A program made the position numbers and the translations under genes. This document shows, one piece after another, positions 18,286-30,079 of a stretch of 64,000 nt of DNA. Below the pieces are notes generated by a model. It did not search any database, was not told where the DNA came from, and saw only the letters and a program-made list of their open reading frames with translations. The DNA is from Klebsiella pneumoniae (GTDB lineage Bacteria; Pseudomonadota; Gammaproteobacteria; Pseudomonadales; Pseudohongiellaceae). Every line of letters begins with the position of its first letter. The first letter of the stretch is position 1. Location of the stretch: NCBI GenBank assembly GCA_945902215.1, contig CAMDML010000003.1, positions 20,033 to 84,032 of the forward strand, written 5' to 3'.

Positions 18286-18923
18286 TTTCACCCGCCATCG
18301 TCAAAAAGAAAATCCTGGCATCGGTCAACGAACTCAAGACCTTCAATTGGAACGATCTCCAAGACCCCGACACCATCGGCATTTGGCCGGGCCCGGTAAA
18401 GCTGTTGCTCGCAATTCTGCTGTTTGGCGGAGGTTTGGGAGCTGGTTACTGGGTCCACATCAAGAATCTCCAGGCCAGACTCGCCACGGTTGCTGCTGCG
18501 GAAGCCGGGTTACGCACTGATCTGGAGACCAAAGCAGTGCTCGCTGCAAACCTCGAGGCTTACCGTCAGCAGATGATAGAGATGGAGGAGTCCTTCGGTG
18601 CGCTTCTCAGTCAGCTGCCGGGACAAACTGAGGTGCCTGGACTGGTGGAAGACATTACTTTTCAGGGGTTGGGCAGCGGCCTGGAATTCAACAGCATTCA
18701 ATTGCAACCTGAGTTGACCCAAGAGTTTTACATCGAATTGCCGATCAGGATCGAAGTGGTCGGTAGTTATCATGATTTCGGCTCCTTCGTCAGCGGTGTC
18801 GCCAGCTTGTCAAGGATTGTGACGTTGCATGATTTCGCCATAACGGCCGGGGAAACCCGTTCGGATCTGACGATGGTGATAACGGCCAAGACTTACCGGT
18901 ATAACGCGGGAGATGAGCAATGA
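18282..18923 (+). CDS. pilO: Type IV pilus assembly protein PilO
   Basis: PilO (213 residues) is the partner of PilN in the inner-membrane alignment complex. The N-terminus contains FNWNDLQDPDTIGIWP, close to the family sequence, followed by a membrane helix (about residues 39-58), a coiled coil (about 60-100) and a periplasmic ferredoxin-like domain with LPGQTEVPGLVEDIT and LPIRIEVVGSYHDFGSFV. It is joined to pilN and pilP by four-base ATGA overlaps. Confidence 0.96.
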   Translation: MISPAIVKKKILASVNELKTFNWNDLQDPDTIGIWPGPVKLLLAILLFGGGLGAGYWVHIKNLQARLATVAAAEAGLRTDLETKAVLAANLEAYRQQMIEMEESFGALLSQLPGQTEVPGLVEDITFQGLGSGLEFNSIQLQPELTQEFYIELPIRIEVVGSYHDFGSFVSGVASLSRIVTLHDFAITAGETRSDLTMVITAKTYRYNAGDEQ

Positions 18924-19483
18924 AACTCAATTCCCCGGTAGTTGGCATGAGCCGTCATCGTGGCAGCGTAACGCGAACCCTGTGTTGCTTCAGTCTGGCA
19001 CTCATTCTGGCGGGCTGTTCGAACATTAATGAAATGATCGCCTTGCAGGATTACGTAAACACGGTGATCAACCGGCCGCCGGGAGATATCGAGCCCCCGC
19101 CAGAGTTTATAACTTACGATGCCTTTGACTATAGCGCTGCTAATTTACGCAGTCCTTTTGATTTACCCGTGGACGCCAGCGCCGCGCAACGCAACGTGAA
19201 CAACGAAGTGAAGCCCGATTTGACCAGGATCCCCGAATTGCTGGAAAGTTATGCCATAGGTAATCTGTATATGGTCGGAACCATTGGCCGCGGCGGGCAG
19301 GTATCAGCGTTGGTGAGGGATGAAACCAGCAATGTCACCATCGCCAGAGTTGGCAATTACATGGGCAAAAATCATGGCCGCATCGTCGAGATCACTGAGC
19401 TTCAGATCAATCTGGTGGAGATTGTGCCCACCGGTAGCGGCGGCTGGATAGAGCGCCCGCAATCCATCACGTTGCAGGAATGA
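18920..19483 (+). CDS. pilP: Type IV pilus lipoprotein PilP
   Basis: PilP (187 residues) is an inner-membrane lipoprotein that connects PilN/PilO to the secretin PilQ. A lipobox LAGC places the lipidated cysteine at residue 33 after a hydrophobic signal peptide. The mature part has a flexible Pro-rich linker (RPPGDIEPPPEF) and the C-terminal beta domain with LESYAIGNLYMVGTI, ALVRD and NYMGKNHGRI. A shorter start at Met10 is also possible. The ATGA overlap with pilO places it in the operon. Confidence 0.95.
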   Translation: MKLNSPVVGMSRHRGSVTRTLCCFSLALILAGCSNINEMIALQDYVNTVINRPPGDIEPPPEFITYDAFDYSAANLRSPFDLPVDASAAQRNVNNEVKPDLTRIPELLESYAIGNLYMVGTIGRGGQVSALVRDETSNVTIARVGNYMGKNHGRIVEITELQINLVEIVPTGSGGWIERPQSITLQE

Positions 19484-19599
19484 AACAGGGCAACCCCATG
19501 TTCAGGCTGAATACAACAAGAAGTCATAGCTCGTTTAGACACGAAGCCGCGAAGGCGCAACCGGGCTCCGTTGAACGCAGCTTTGCAGGGAGTATCGAG

Positions 19600-21828
19600 A
19601 TGATGATCAAACAGGCGCAAAGAGTTGGCCGTGGCATTAGGTTGGCTACGATATGTCTGCTTGCAACCTTGTGGACGAATGCGGCATTCGCCCAGGTGGC
19701 GTTGCAGAATATTGGTTTTGCAGCGCTCCCAGATTCTCGCTTTGAAATTGAGCTGGAGTTCAGCTCCGCGCCGCCCGAGCCGGAAATTTTCGTCATCGAG
19801 ATTCCGGCGCGTTTGACAATGGATTTTACGAACGTCACCAGTCAGCTGACCGAAAGGCGCTTCCTGCTTGAATTTCCTGGTGCCGAAAGCGTCATGATCC
19901 TTGAGGCACAGGACAGAACCAGAATGGTGGTCAATCTGACCAATTCGGCCGAATACAGCACGCGTGTCCAGGGTAATTCACTATTCGTTGCGATCGGTGG
20001 CGGCAACATCGCCGCTGCGGCTCAGTCTGTTGCAGCGGCACCGGCTCCGGTACCCAGTGCTCCAGCTGCAGCTATTGCAGCACAAGCGGGCGGACGTAAT
20101 GATATTACCGGATTGGATTTCCGTGGCAGCGAAGACAATGCTGGTCAAATCCTTGTCGATCTGGGACGCAATGGACTTAGTGCCGATGTCACTCAAACGG
20201 GCAACACTTTGGAAATTGAATTTGCCGGTGCGTCAATTACGCCTGATAGGCAGATGCGTCTAGATGTAAGGGATTTTGCGACTCCGGTAGAGTCGGTCAG
20301 CATGTTCATGCAGAACGGTAATGTTGTCGTGCAGGCGGACATGAGCGGGGACTTCGATTATCTCGCATATCAGGATGGCGGCCAATACATTGTCAATGTC
20401 TCGCCAGTGGTTGCCGCTGCGGCTGCAGGTGCGACTGGTGAAACAGGCTTCAGCGGCGAAAGAATCTCGCTCAATCTCCAGAATATCGAAATCAGATCCT
20501 TGCTGCAGATCCTTGCGGAGTACAACGACTTCAGCTTGGTGGTTGGCGACAATGTCACCGGCAACATCACCTTGCGACTTGAAGAAGTGCCGTGGGACCA
20601 GGCCTTGGATCTCGTCTTACGCCCACGCGGCCTGGGCCAGCGGATTGTCGGAACTGTGCTCTACGTTGCCCCTGCGAATGAGATAGCCAGCGCGGAGCTG
20701 GAGGAGCTTCAATCCACCCAAGAAGCAGAAGCACTCGCACCGCTGGTAACGGAATATATCGAAATCAATTACGCAGTAGCTTCTTCATTGCTGCAACTGG
20801 TACAAGGCGGAGGTGGCGGGGGCGCTGCAGCAGCAGAAGGCGCAGCTGCTGCGGGCGCTACCAGCGGCGGCATCTTGTCGGCGCGTGGTCGTGCAAGCGT
20901 TGATGAGCGCACCAATACACTGATCGTTCAGGATGTGCAGGATGTGATCGATGATGTGAAAGCGTTGCTTGCACGTTTGGATGTGCCAGTGCGTCAGGTT
21001 TTGATCGAAGCCAGAATCGTCAATGCCTCGACCAGTTTCAGTCAGGCACTGGGTATTCGCTGGGGTGGCGCCCAAACCTTCCCCGCAGCTGGCGAGCAAT
21101 TCGTGCTTGGTGGCAGCATGGACACCGCAGTGGATCTGGGCAACAGCCTCACCGAATTCAGTCAGGCGGTGGCAGAAGCCGTTGCCGGCGGCTCGACTCT
21201 TGACGAGGCGTTGGCCGAAAACAGCGTTGCCCGGCCAACTTTTCCGGAGGCATTGGCAGTGGATCTGGGCGCGCAAAGTGCGACATCCAGTATTGCCTTG
21301 GGCTATGCCGGCAACAACGGGCTCTTGCAACTGGAGCTCTCCGCGCTGGAAGCCAGCGGGAACGGCGAAGTCATTGCGCAGCCGAAGGTGACCACGCAAG
21401 ACCAGCAAACCGCGCGCATCGAATCAGGTTTGCAGATTCCCTATCAGGCGCAGGCAGGCGGTACGGCAGGGGGTTCCACCACCGAGTTCATTACTGCGGC
21501 CTTGTCGTTGCAAGTGACTCCACAAATAACACCAGATGGCAGAATCATAATGCTGCTGGATATCCATCAGGATTCTGTCGTCCCTGGCTCCGGCGGAGTA
21601 CCGGCCATTGCAACCAACTCCGTTACCACGCGGGTGCTGGTGAATAACGGGGATACGATTGTACTGGGCGGCGTGTTTCGCGAAGAAACTACAACAACGG
21701 TATCCAAAACGCCTTTGCTCGGAGATTTACCGTACCTTGGTTATCTATTCAAACGCACAGAAGAACTGGAAAACAAGACCGAGCTGCTGATTTTTATAAC
21801 GCCCTCGATCATCAATGAACTCCTGTAG
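19600..21828 (+). CDS. pilQ: Type IV pilus secretin PilQ
   Basis: PilQ forms the outer-membrane channel through which the pilus leaves. From ATG 19600 the protein has 742 residues with a signal peptide ending NAAFA-Q, two AMIN domains, an STN/N0 domain ([20 protein letters not shown], then [16 protein letters not shown]), an N1 domain, and the secretin domain with [20 protein letters not shown], the VPGSGG lip and the C-terminal [19 protein letters not shown] lies seven bases before 19600. A start at ATG 19480, overlapping the pilP stop, would put 40 extra residues before the signal peptide and is less likely, though possible. A Gly/Ala-rich stretch (DNA 20807-20872) occurs within the repeat-domain region. 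Confidence 0.95.
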   Translation: MMIKQAQRVGRGIRLATICLLATLWTNAAFAQVALQNIGFAALPDSRFEIELEFSSAPPEPEIFVIEIPARLTMDFTNVTSQLTERRFLLEFPGAESVMILEAQDRTRMVVNLTNSAEYSTRVQGNSLFVAIGGGNIAAAAQSVAAAPAPVPSAPAAAIAAQAGGRNDITGLDFRGSEDNAGQILVDLGRNGLSADVTQTGNTLEIEFAGASITPDRQMRLDVRDFATPVESVSMFMQNGNVVVQADMSGDFDYLAYQDGGQYIVNVSPVVAAAAAGATGETGFSGERISLNLQNIEIRSLLQILAEYNDFSLVVGDNVTGNITLRLEEVPWDQALDLVLRPRGLGQRIVGTVLYVAPANEIASAELEELQSTQEAEALAPLVTEYIEINYAVASSLLQLVQGGGGGGAAAAEGAAAAGATSGGILSARGRASVDERTNTLIVQDVQDVIDDVKALLARLDVPVRQVLIEARIVNASTSFSQALGIRWGGAQTFPAAGEQFVLGGSMDTAVDLGNSLTEFSQAVAEAVAGGSTLDEALAENSVARPTFPEALAVDLGAQSATSSIALGYAGNNGLLQLELSALEASGNGEVIAQPKVTTQDQQTARIESGLQIPYQAQAGGTAGGSTTEFITAALSLQVTPQITPDGRIIMLLDIHQDSVVPGSGGVPAIATNSVTTRVLVNNGDTIVLGGVFREETTTTVSKTPLLGDLPYLGYLFKRTEELENKTELLIFITPSIINELL

Positions 21829-21920
21829 ACTGCCCGCCTGAATTGTCCTGCGAGCATGGTGCCGGCAAGCATGAATCTATGCGAGCCGGGGTAGTACTTC
21901 CGATCCTGAAGTTTCGAACG

Positions 21921-22454
21921 ATGCAAAAATCCCTGAATAACATTTTTCTGGTTGGTCCCATGGGGGCTGGCAAGACGACGATCGGCAGGCTGCTGGCCGA
22001 GGATCTCCGCAAGGAGTTCCATGATTCCGATCAGGTGATCGAAGACCGTGCCGGCGCTAACATTTCCTGGATCTTCGATGTTGAAGGTGAAGATGGCTTT
22101 CGGGCGCGTGAACGCAGCGTCATCAAGGAGATGTGCACGCTCGACAACATCGTACTGGCAACGGGTGGTGGCGCCATTTTGGCTGAGCAAAACCGCAAAT
22201 ACCTGCGTAAGGGTGGCATCGTGGTATATCTGATGGCCACCATCTCGCAGCAGGTAGAAAGAACGCGCCGCGACCAGAAGCGGCCCTTGTTGCGCAATGT
22301 GGCCGATCCGCGTGCCAAGCTGACCGAACTGATGGAGCTGCGCGACCCTCTGTATCGTGAAATAGCGGACCACGTAGTAATGACCAGTCGGCGCAGTCCG
22401 CGCGCGGTCAGCACTGAAATCATTGAGATGATCAAACAAGCACAAGAGTCCTGA
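21921..22454 (+). CDS. aroK: Shikimate kinase
   Basis: AroK phosphorylates shikimate to shikimate 3-phosphate in aromatic amino acid synthesis. The protein begins [20 protein letters not shown], with the Walker [10 protein letters not shown]; shikimate-binding Asp and Arg residues ([16 protein letters not shown]), GGGAIL and RPLL are present. The start at ATG 21921 gives 177 residues, the usual length; an upstream reading to 21843 carries no family sequence. It follows pilQ by 92 bases and aroB by five bases on the other side. Confidence 0.96.
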   Translation: MQKSLNNIFLVGPMGAGKTTIGRLLAEDLRKEFHDSDQVIEDRAGANISWIFDVEGEDGFRARERSVIKEMCTLDNIVLATGGGAILAEQNRKYLRKGGIVVYLMATISQQVERTRRDQKRPLLRNVADPRAKLTELMELRDPLYREIADHVVMTSRRSPRAVSTEIIEMIKQAQES

Positions 22455-22458
22455 CACC

Positions 22459-23550
22459 GTGGATACGTTGACAGTAGCGCTAGGTGGCAGAAGTTATCCG
22501 ATTCACATCGGAGAGAACCTGCTCGCGCGTGGCGACTTACTGCGTCCGCATATCAAGAGCGGTCAGGTCTGTATCGTTACCAATGAAACCGTTGCTCCTT
22601 TGTATCTGGAACAGTTACGGACCTCCCTAAGCGGAGTCAGGGTTGAGGTTGTTATCCTGCCGGACGGGGAAGCACACAAAACACTGGATACGGTCGCTGT
22701 CATCTATGACAAGTTGCTTGCAGCCAGTTTCTCTCGATCCTGCACACTGGTTGCCCTGGGAGGTGGGGTGATCGGCGATATGACGGGCTTTGCAGCCGCC
22801 AGCTACCAGCGTGGTGTGAACTTCATCCAGATCCCTACGACCTTACTGTCCCAAGTCGACTCTTCAGTGGGAGGCAAGACCGGGGTCAATCGACCCCTCG
22901 GCAAGAATATGGTTGGCGCGTTTTACCAGCCGCGTTGCGTGCTGGCCGATACCGCAACCCTAAATACACTGCCAGACAGAGAGCTGAAAGCCGGCTTGGC
23001 CGAAGTGATCAAATATGGCCTGATCAACAATGCGGCTTTCAATGGCTGGCTCTGGCAGAACATGCCGCAACTACTGCAGCGTGATCCAGAGCGACTCAAG
23101 TACGCCATAAAAGTCAGTTGTGCGGAAAAGGCAGCCATTGTGGCTACCGACGAGACCGAAACCGGAATAAGGGCCATCCTGAATCTGGGGCATACCTTTG
23201 GCCATGCCATCGAAACTGCCATGGGTTATGGAGAGTGGTTGCATGGCGAGGCGGTGGCCACTGGAATGGTCATGGCAGCAGACCTCTCCTGGAGGCTTGG
23301 TCTACTGTCACAAGCAGACGCACAATCAGTGAAAGCGTTGATATCTGCTGCAAAATTGCCAGTAACTCCCCCGAAAATAGATGAAAACACATTTATACAG
23401 CTGATGAGCAGGGACAAGAAAGCCGATCAGGGAAAGATGAAATTCATCTTGTTGCATGCCATCGGTAACGCCAGCATCGAGCAGGGCATACCGACAGAGG
23501 TCTTGCGGCGTACCTTGCAAGCAGGGCCGGAATTGACAGTAACGGCCTGA
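22459..23550 (+). CDS. aroB: 3-dehydroquinate synthase
   Basis: AroB (363 residues) turns DAHP into 3-dehydroquinate using NAD and a divalent metal. Visible family features are the NAD-binding [10 protein letters not shown] and [15 protein letters not shown], the active-site segments [19 protein letters not shown] and GAFYQPRCV, the metal-ligand stretch GLAEVIKYG and the histidines in [11 protein letters not shown] and WLHGEAVA. Translation starts at GTG 22459, five bases after aroK. In Pseudomonas-like genomes a SPOR-domain gene usually follows aroB; here a TonB-receptor fragment follows instead. Confidence 0.97.
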   Translation: MDTLTVALGGRSYPIHIGENLLARGDLLRPHIKSGQVCIVTNETVAPLYLEQLRTSLSGVRVEVVILPDGEAHKTLDTVAVIYDKLLAASFSRSCTLVALGGGVIGDMTGFAAASYQRGVNFIQIPTTLLSQVDSSVGGKTGVNRPLGKNMVGAFYQPRCVLADTATLNTLPDRELKAGLAEVIKYGLINNAAFNGWLWQNMPQLLQRDPERLKYAIKVSCAEKAAIVATDETETGIRAILNLGHTFGHAIETAMGYGEWLHGEAVATGMVMAADLSWRLGLLSQADAQSVKALISAAKLPVTPPKIDENTFIQLMSRDKKADQGKMKFILLHAIGNASIEQGIPTEVLRRTLQAGPELTVTA

Positions 23551-23551
23551 A

Positions 23552-23782
23552 TTGCCGGTCATTAGCATTGAAGATAACGCGCTGCCAAACTACGTCGTTT
23601 GGTCTTTGAACGGTTCGTATGACTCTACCGTTTCCAACACCGAGATGTCGGTATTCGGTACGATCAACAACCAGTTGGACAAAGATCCGCCGATCTCTGG
23701 CGTAGCCGTTGGTGGTACTTCCTCCATCTTCTGCGACACACTTGGTCGCAGCTACCGCGTGGGTCTGCGCGCAACCTTCTGA
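23552..23782 (+). pseudogene. 3' remnant of a TonB-dependent receptor gene
   Basis: The frame following an in-frame stop at 23540-23542 encodes about 75 residues that look like the last strands of a TonB-dependent outer-membrane receptor: ALPNYVVWSLNGSYD, FGTINNQLDKDPPI, and the terminal GRSYRVGLRATF ending in the aromatic residue typical of outer-membrane beta barrels. No plug domain, signal peptide or other barrel sequence lies upstream, because aroB occupies that space. The piece cannot work as a receptor alone. It begins one base after the aroB stop and keeps what may be its original terminator. It is probably a deletion remnant; a reading as a true small protein is unlikely. Confidence 0.8.
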
Positions 23783-23834
23783 TCGTTCCTTCGGGAAGGC
23801 CCGGAATCCGGCTCAAGGACGGGCGGCTGTACTC

Positions 23835-23868
23835 AAAAAGGCCACATCAAGCGATGTGGCCTTTTTTT
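23835..23868 (+). terminator. Rho-independent terminator after TonB-receptor remnant
   Basis: AAAGGCCACATC (23837-23848) and GATGTGGCCTTT (23853-23864) form a perfect 12-bp stem with an AAGC loop, followed by a T-run. It would end the aroK-aroB-side transcription before gltB. Confidence 0.92.
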
Positions 23869-23971
23869 GGTTAAAGGTTTTTTCTTTGGCTCTCAGGGAC
23901 TTGGCCTAGCATGCCAGGCTTAGCCTTGGGGAAGGGGGCGAAATGCCTCACCAGAATGGCTGTAAAAATAT

Positions 23972-23986
23972 GGCAAGTAACTTGCC
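23972..23986. promoter_or_regulatory. Inverted repeat over the gltBD -35 box (candidate operator)
   Basis: GGCAAGT (23972-23978), a single A, and ACTTGCC (23980-23986) form a perfect palindrome with 7-bp arms. Its right arm shares five bases with the candidate -35 hexamer TTGCCG (23982-23987). A protein bound there would block RNA polymerase. The regulator is unknown. Confidence 0.5.
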
Positions 23987-24010
23987 GCATTTTTTTTGCT
24001 TGGGTAGAAT
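23982..24010 (+). promoter_or_regulatory. Candidate sigma-70 promoter of gltBD
   Basis: TTGCCG (23982-23987) and TAGAAT (24005-24010) are exactly 17 bases apart, 64 bases before the gltB start. This is the best promoter match in the gap. Confidence 0.65.
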
Positions 24011-24074
24011 AGTCGGCCGTTTTGCTACAAAATCCGGGTCGTTCTAAAAGGCTAGAAAAGGCTAGAGTAGGCAT

Positions 24075-27000
24075 ATGAGTAGGGGTCTGTACCATCCTGA
24101 CGAGTTCAGGGATAACTGCGGTTTCGGCCTCGTGGCACACATCGAAGGCAGGCCGAGTCATGACTTGCTGCAGTCAGCGATTAGCTCACTGACCTGCATG
24201 ACGCACCGTGGTGGTATTGCTGCCGACGGTGTCACCGGTGACGGTTGCGGCTTGCTCATGCAGAAACCCGACAACTTCCTGCGGTCTGTTGCCCGCGATC
24301 TCTTTAACGCCACCCTTGCCGAAAATTACGGCATCGGCATGATCTTCCTCAGCCGCGACCGCCAGAAAGCTGCAACTGCCAAAGTCACACTGGAAACCGA
24401 ACTACAAGCCCAGGGATTGACTATCGTTGGCTGGCGTCCGGTACCCGTAGACCCGTCTGTGTGCGGCCGCATGGCGCGCGAAAACATGCCCACCATTGAA
24501 CAGATTTTGGTCGATGCCCCAGGCCTCGATAAAAAACCCCTCGCCGTAAAACTGTACGTCGCCCGCCGCAAGGCTGAAATTAAACTGGAAAGTGATCCCG
24601 ACTTTTACGTTTCTAGCCTGTCGCACTCGGTATTGTCTTACAAAGGGTTGATGATGCCGGCAGACTTGCCCGCGTTTTATCTCGACCTGAAAAATCCCGC
24701 CCTGGAAGTTGCGATGTGCACGTTCCATCAGCGCTTCTCGACCAACACGTTGCCGAAGTGGCCTTTGGCGCAACCGTTCCGCATGCTGGCGCACAACGGT
24801 GAGATCAACACGATCCGCGGCAATCGCAACTGGGCGCTGGCGCGCATCAACAAATTCCGCTCCAAAGCGATTCCGAACATTGAAGAAATTGCACCGGTGG
24901 TTAACTTTACCGGCTCTGACTCCTCGTCGATGGACAACATGCTGGAGCTGCTCGTCACGAGCGGCATGGATCTGTATCAAGCCATCCGCCTGATCATGCC
25001 GCCCAGTTGGCAGAACATGGAGAACATGGATGCCGACCTGCGCAGCTTCTACACCTATGCCTCACTGCATATGGAAGCCTGGGATGGCCCTGCGGGCGTT
25101 GTACTGACCGACGGCCGTTACGCCGTGTGCGTGCTCGACAAGAACGGCTTGCGCCCGTCGCGCTGGGTAGTCACGCGCAATGGCTACATAACCGCCGCTT
25201 CCGAGATTGGCGTGAATGCCTACAACCCTGAAGACGTCGTGGCTAAAGGGCGCGTGGGGCCGGGTCAGATGCTGGTTGTGGATACGCAGGAAGGCAAAAT
25301 CCTGCACTCGGACGATGTCGCCAACTACCTCAAGTCACGGCAGCCCTATGCAAAATGGGTGACCGAACGCGCCAGTTTCGTTGAATCAAATCTGTCCGAA
25401 GAAATGCCCCAGCTCGCGCCACTGTCGGCCGAGGAATGCGAAGTGCACATGAAGATGTTCCAGGTGACCTTCGAGGAAACCGATCAGGTGCTGCGCCCTC
25501 TTGCGGAAAAAGCCGCGGAAGGCACGGGCTCGATGGGCGATGACACGCCGATTGCGGTACTGTCGCGGCATGTGCGCCCGCTCTACGATTATTTCCGCCA
25601 GCAGTTCGCCCAGGTCACGAACCCGCCGATTGACAGTTTGCGTGAAAGCATCGTGATGTCTTTGGAAACCCGCATGGGACGCGAGCTGAATATTTTCGAA
25701 GAAACGGCGGAACATGCCGACCGCATCATCCTGCATTCACCGCTGTTGTCGCCGGACAAGTTCTACAACCTGAAACATCTCAACCGTCCCGGCTATTCGT
25801 CGATAGAAATCAATCTCAATTACGCTCCGGCTATCGGGCTTGATCATGCCATCCGCAATGTGATCAACATTGCCGTGGACGCTGCGCGCGCGGGCAAGAT
25901 GATCATGTTTATCTCCGAGCGCATGCCGCCACAGGGAGAGCTGGTTATTCATGCTCTGCTCGCCACCGCTGCCATCCATCATCGCCTGAGTGTATTGGGG
26001 TTGCGTTGTGATACGAACCTTGTGGTTGAAACCGGCAGCGCGCGTGACTCCCACCAGATCGCCTGCCTGATCGGTTACGGGGCTACGGCGGTCTATCCCT
26101 ACATGGCGTTTGATGCGATCGACCGCATGATCAATACCGGCTTGTTGCAGATGGGCGCCATGGAAGCACACAAGAATTACCGCAAAGGCATCAACAAGGG
26201 ACTGATGAAAATCACGTCCAAGATGGGGATCAGCACGATCAGCTCGTATCGTGGCGCGCAGCTCTTCGAAATCGTCGGCTTGTCCGAACAAGTGACTGCA
26301 CTTTGCTTCCCGGACGCAGACAGTAAAATCGGAGGTGCAACGTTTATACATCTTCAGCATGACATCGAACAGCTGGTGCGTGACGCCTGGCTGCCGCGCA
26401 AGAAAATTTCCCAGGGTGGCCTGCTCAAGTACATCCACGGCGGGGAGTACCACATGATCAATCCAGATGTGGTGCGTACCGTGCAAGATGCCGTGCGCAG
26501 CGGCGACTTCGAGGACTATCGCAAGTTTTCGCAGATCGTTGACAATCGTCCGGTCTCTGCAATTCGCGATCTTTTCGGCCTGCGCGAAGACATCACACCT
26601 ATTTCGGTTGATGAAGTAGAGCCGATCGCAACGATTCTGAAACGCTTTGACTCCGCGGGCATGTCGCTCGGCGCACTGTCACCCGAAGCGCACGAAGCGC
26701 TCGCACAGGGCATGAATCGTCTTGGTGGCCGCTCCAACTCTGGCGAAGGTGGCGAAGATCCTGCGCGCTACGGCACCGACAAGTCTTCCAAAATAAAACA
26801 GGTTGCGTCCGGCCGTTTTGGCGTGACGCCGCATTACCTCGTCAATGCAGAAGTGTTGCAGATCAAGATTGCGCAGGGGGCGAAACCTGGCGAGGGCGGC
26901 CAATTGCCCGGGAGCAAGGTTAACGCCCTGATTGCACGGCTCCGTTATTCCGTGCCTGGTGTGTCGCTTATCTCACCGCCGCCACATCATGATATCTATT

Positions 27001-28523
27001 CGATCGAAGACCTTGCCCAGCTGATCTTTGATCTCAAGCAGGTCAACCCGCAAGCGATGGTGTCGGTCAAGCTCGTGTCCGGCCCCGGTGTCGGCACAAT
27101 CGCGGCCGGTGTTGCAAAAGCCTATGCTGATCTGATCACAATTTCTGGCCATGACGGCGGCACTGGCGCGAGCCCGCTGACGTCCATTCGCTACGCGGGC
27201 ACGCCGTGGGAAATCGGTTTGTCGGAAGTACAGCAGGCGCTGCGTTCAAACGATCTCCGCGGCCGTATCCGCCTTCAGGCCGACGGTGGACTGAAAACGG
27301 GCCTCGATGTAATCAAGGCTGCTATTCTCGGCGCTGAAAGCTTCGGCTTCGGTACGATCCCGATGGTAGCGATGGGCTGCAAATACCTGCGCATCTGCCA
27401 TCTGAACAACTGCGCAACCGGGGTCGCGACGCAGGACAAGGGATTGCGTGACAAGCATTTCATCGGCCAGCCGGAAATGGTCATGAACTATTTCACATTT
27501 GTTGCGCAGGATACGCGCCAGTGGCTCGCCAAACTCGGCATACGCAACCTCGTCGACCTGATCGGCCGCACCGACTTGCTTGTGCGCCTGCCGCCACAGA
27601 CAGAAAAGCAGGCCAGCCTTGATCTAAGCCGTTTGCTGACGAACGACTACATTCCTGCCGACAAAGATCGCTATTGTAATGTGCCACGCAACCCTCCGTC
27701 GGACAAAGGCGAGCTGGCCGAACAGATGGTGAGCGACATTCTGCAGGCCATCGAACACAAATCAGGTGGCATATTCAATTACAAGGTGAAGAACTTCAAC
27801 CGCTCGATCGGCGCACGCCTGTCCGGCGAAATCGCCAGACGTTACGGCAACCAGGGCATGGCAGATGCGCCGATCAATCTGAAACTCAATGGTTCCATTG
27901 GCCAGAGCTGGGGCGTGTGGAATGCCGGCGGCCTGAACATGCACCTCGTCGGGGAGGCCAACGACTATGTCGGCAAAGGCATGGCCGGTGGCAAGCTGGT
28001 AGTCGTACCGCCGCCCGGCAGCACCTTCAAATCGCAGGATACCGCGATCATCGGCAACACCTGTCTGTATGGTGCAACCGGTGGCAAGTTGTTCGCAGCT
28101 GGCACGGCTGGTGAACGTTTCGGTGTACGCAACTCCGGCGCGCACGCCGTCGTCGAAGGTGCTGGTGACCACTGCTGCGAATATATGACCGGCGGCATGA
28201 TCACAGTGCTCGGCCGTACAGGGCACAACTTCGGCGCTGGCATGACCGGTGGCCTTGCCTATGTACTCGATCTCGACAAGGACTTCGTCGACAAGTACAA
28301 CCACGAACTTGTGGAAGTGCATCGCATGCGTATCGAAGGCATGGAAGAGTACCGCAGCCATTTACGCAACGTGATTGAAGAATTCGTGCAGGAAACCGGC
28401 AGCGACTGGGGCAAGCACATCCTGGCAAACTACATGGACTACATCCGCAAGTTCTGGCTGGTGAAGCCGAAAACGGCGGCCCTGAAGTCGCTGCTCAGCG
28501 AAGTCACGCTGAACCCGCAGTAA
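24075..28523 (+). CDS. gltB: Glutamate synthase (NADPH) large subunit
   Basis: The 1482-residue subunit makes glutamate from 2-oxoglutarate and glutamine. The N-terminal class II amidotransferase domain has its nucleophile Cys15 ([11 protein letters not shown]) after a short propeptide, and CMTHRGG follows. Next come the central domain, the FMN-binding barrel ([34 protein letters not shown]) and the 3Fe-4S cluster cysteines in [17 protein letters not shown] (about residues 1100-1113). The C-terminal beta-helix has [19 protein letters not shown]. The gltD gene follows 33 bases later, and a candidate promoter with an overlapping inverted repeat lies upstream. Confidence 0.98.
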   Translation: MSRGLYHPDEFRDNCGFGLVAHIEGRPSHDLLQSAISSLTCMTHRGGIAADGVTGDGCGLLMQKPDNFLRSVARDLFNATLAENYGIGMIFLSRDRQKAATAKVTLETELQAQGLTIVGWRPVPVDPSVCGRMARENMPTIEQILVDAPGLDKKPLAVKLYVARRKAEIKLESDPDFYVSSLSHSVLSYKGLMMPADLPAFYLDLKNPALEVAMCTFHQRFSTNTLPKWPLAQPFRMLAHNGEINTIRGNRNWALARINKFRSKAIPNIEEIAPVVNFTGSDSSSMDNMLELLVTSGMDLYQAIRLIMPPSWQNMENMDADLRSFYTYASLHMEAWDGPAGVVLTDGRYAVCVLDKNGLRPSRWVVTRNGYITAASEIGVNAYNPEDVVAKGRVGPGQMLVVDTQEGKILHSDDVANYLKSRQPYAKWVTERASFVESNLSEEMPQLAPLSAEECEVHMKMFQVTFEETDQVLRPLAEKAAEGTGSMGDDTPIAVLSRHVRPLYDYFRQQFAQVTNPPIDSLRESIVMSLETRMGRELNIFEETAEHADRIILHSPLLSPDKFYNLKHLNRPGYSSIEINLNYAPAIGLDHAIRNVINIAVDAARAGKMIMFISERMPPQGELVIHALLATAAIHHRLSVLGLRCDTNLVVETGSARDSHQIACLIGYGATAVYPYMAFDAIDRMINTGLLQMGAMEAHKNYRKGINKGLMKITSKMGISTISSYRGAQLFEIVGLSEQVTALCFPDADSKIGGATFIHLQHDIEQLVRDAWLPRKKISQGGLLKYIHGGEYHMINPDVVRTVQDAVRSGDFEDYRKFSQIVDNRPVSAIRDLFGLREDITPISVDEVEPIATILKRFDSAGMSLGALSPEAHEALAQGMNRLGGRSNSGEGGEDPARYGTDKSSKIKQVASGRFGVTPHYLVNAEVLQIKIAQGAKPGEGGQLPGSKVNALIARLRYSVPGVSLISPPPHHDIYSIEDLAQLIFDLKQVNPQAMVSVKLVSGPGVGTIAAGVAKAYADLITISGHDGGTGASPLTSIRYAGTPWEIGLSEVQQALRSNDLRGRIRLQADGGLKTGLDVIKAAILGAESFGFGTIPMVAMGCKYLRICHLNNCATGVATQDKGLRDKHFIGQPEMVMNYFTFVAQDTRQWLAKLGIRNLVDLIGRTDLLVRLPPQTEKQASLDLSRLLTNDYIPADKDRYCNVPRNPPSDKGELAEQMVSDILQAIEHKSGGIFNYKVKNFNRSIGARLSGEIARRYGNQGMADAPINLKLNGSIGQSWGVWNAGGLNMHLVGEANDYVGKGMAGGKLVVVPPPGSTFKSQDTAIIGNTCLYGATGGKLFAAGTAGERFGVRNSGAHAVVEGAGDHCCEYMTGGMITVLGRTGHNFGAGMTGGLAYVLDLDKDFVDKYNHELVEVHRMRIEGMEEYRSHLRNVIEEFVQETGSDWGKHILANYMDYIRKFWLVKPKTAALKSLLSEVTLNPQ

Positions 28524-28532
28524 TTTTTATAA

Positions 28533-29987
<1,455 letters not shown>

Positions 29988-30004
29988 CGGGTAGTCTGGT
30001 TATA

Positions 30005-30079
30005 GGGGTCAGAGTCATTTGATTTTCAACCGTAGCGAACAGGTTCAATGAACGAAGCAAATCAAAGGACTCTGACCCC
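30005..30079. repeat. REP-like inverted repeat spanning the hemE start
   Basis: Arms of 21 bp (30005-30025 and 30059-30079) pair with one mismatch around a 33-base spacer. The outer part of the left arm is GGGGTCAGAGTC; the right arm ends GACTCTGACCCC. Motifs of this kind are known as dispersed palindromes linked to REP-associated tyrosine transposases; no transposase is present here. The hemE ATG (30048) lies in the spacer and the first codons of hemE run through the right arm. Confidence 0.72.

Noticed and set aside
25737..26486. Long open frame antisense to gltB
   Set aside because: It lies wholly inside a well-supported gene; its composition is what GC-rich codon bias gives on the complementary strand.
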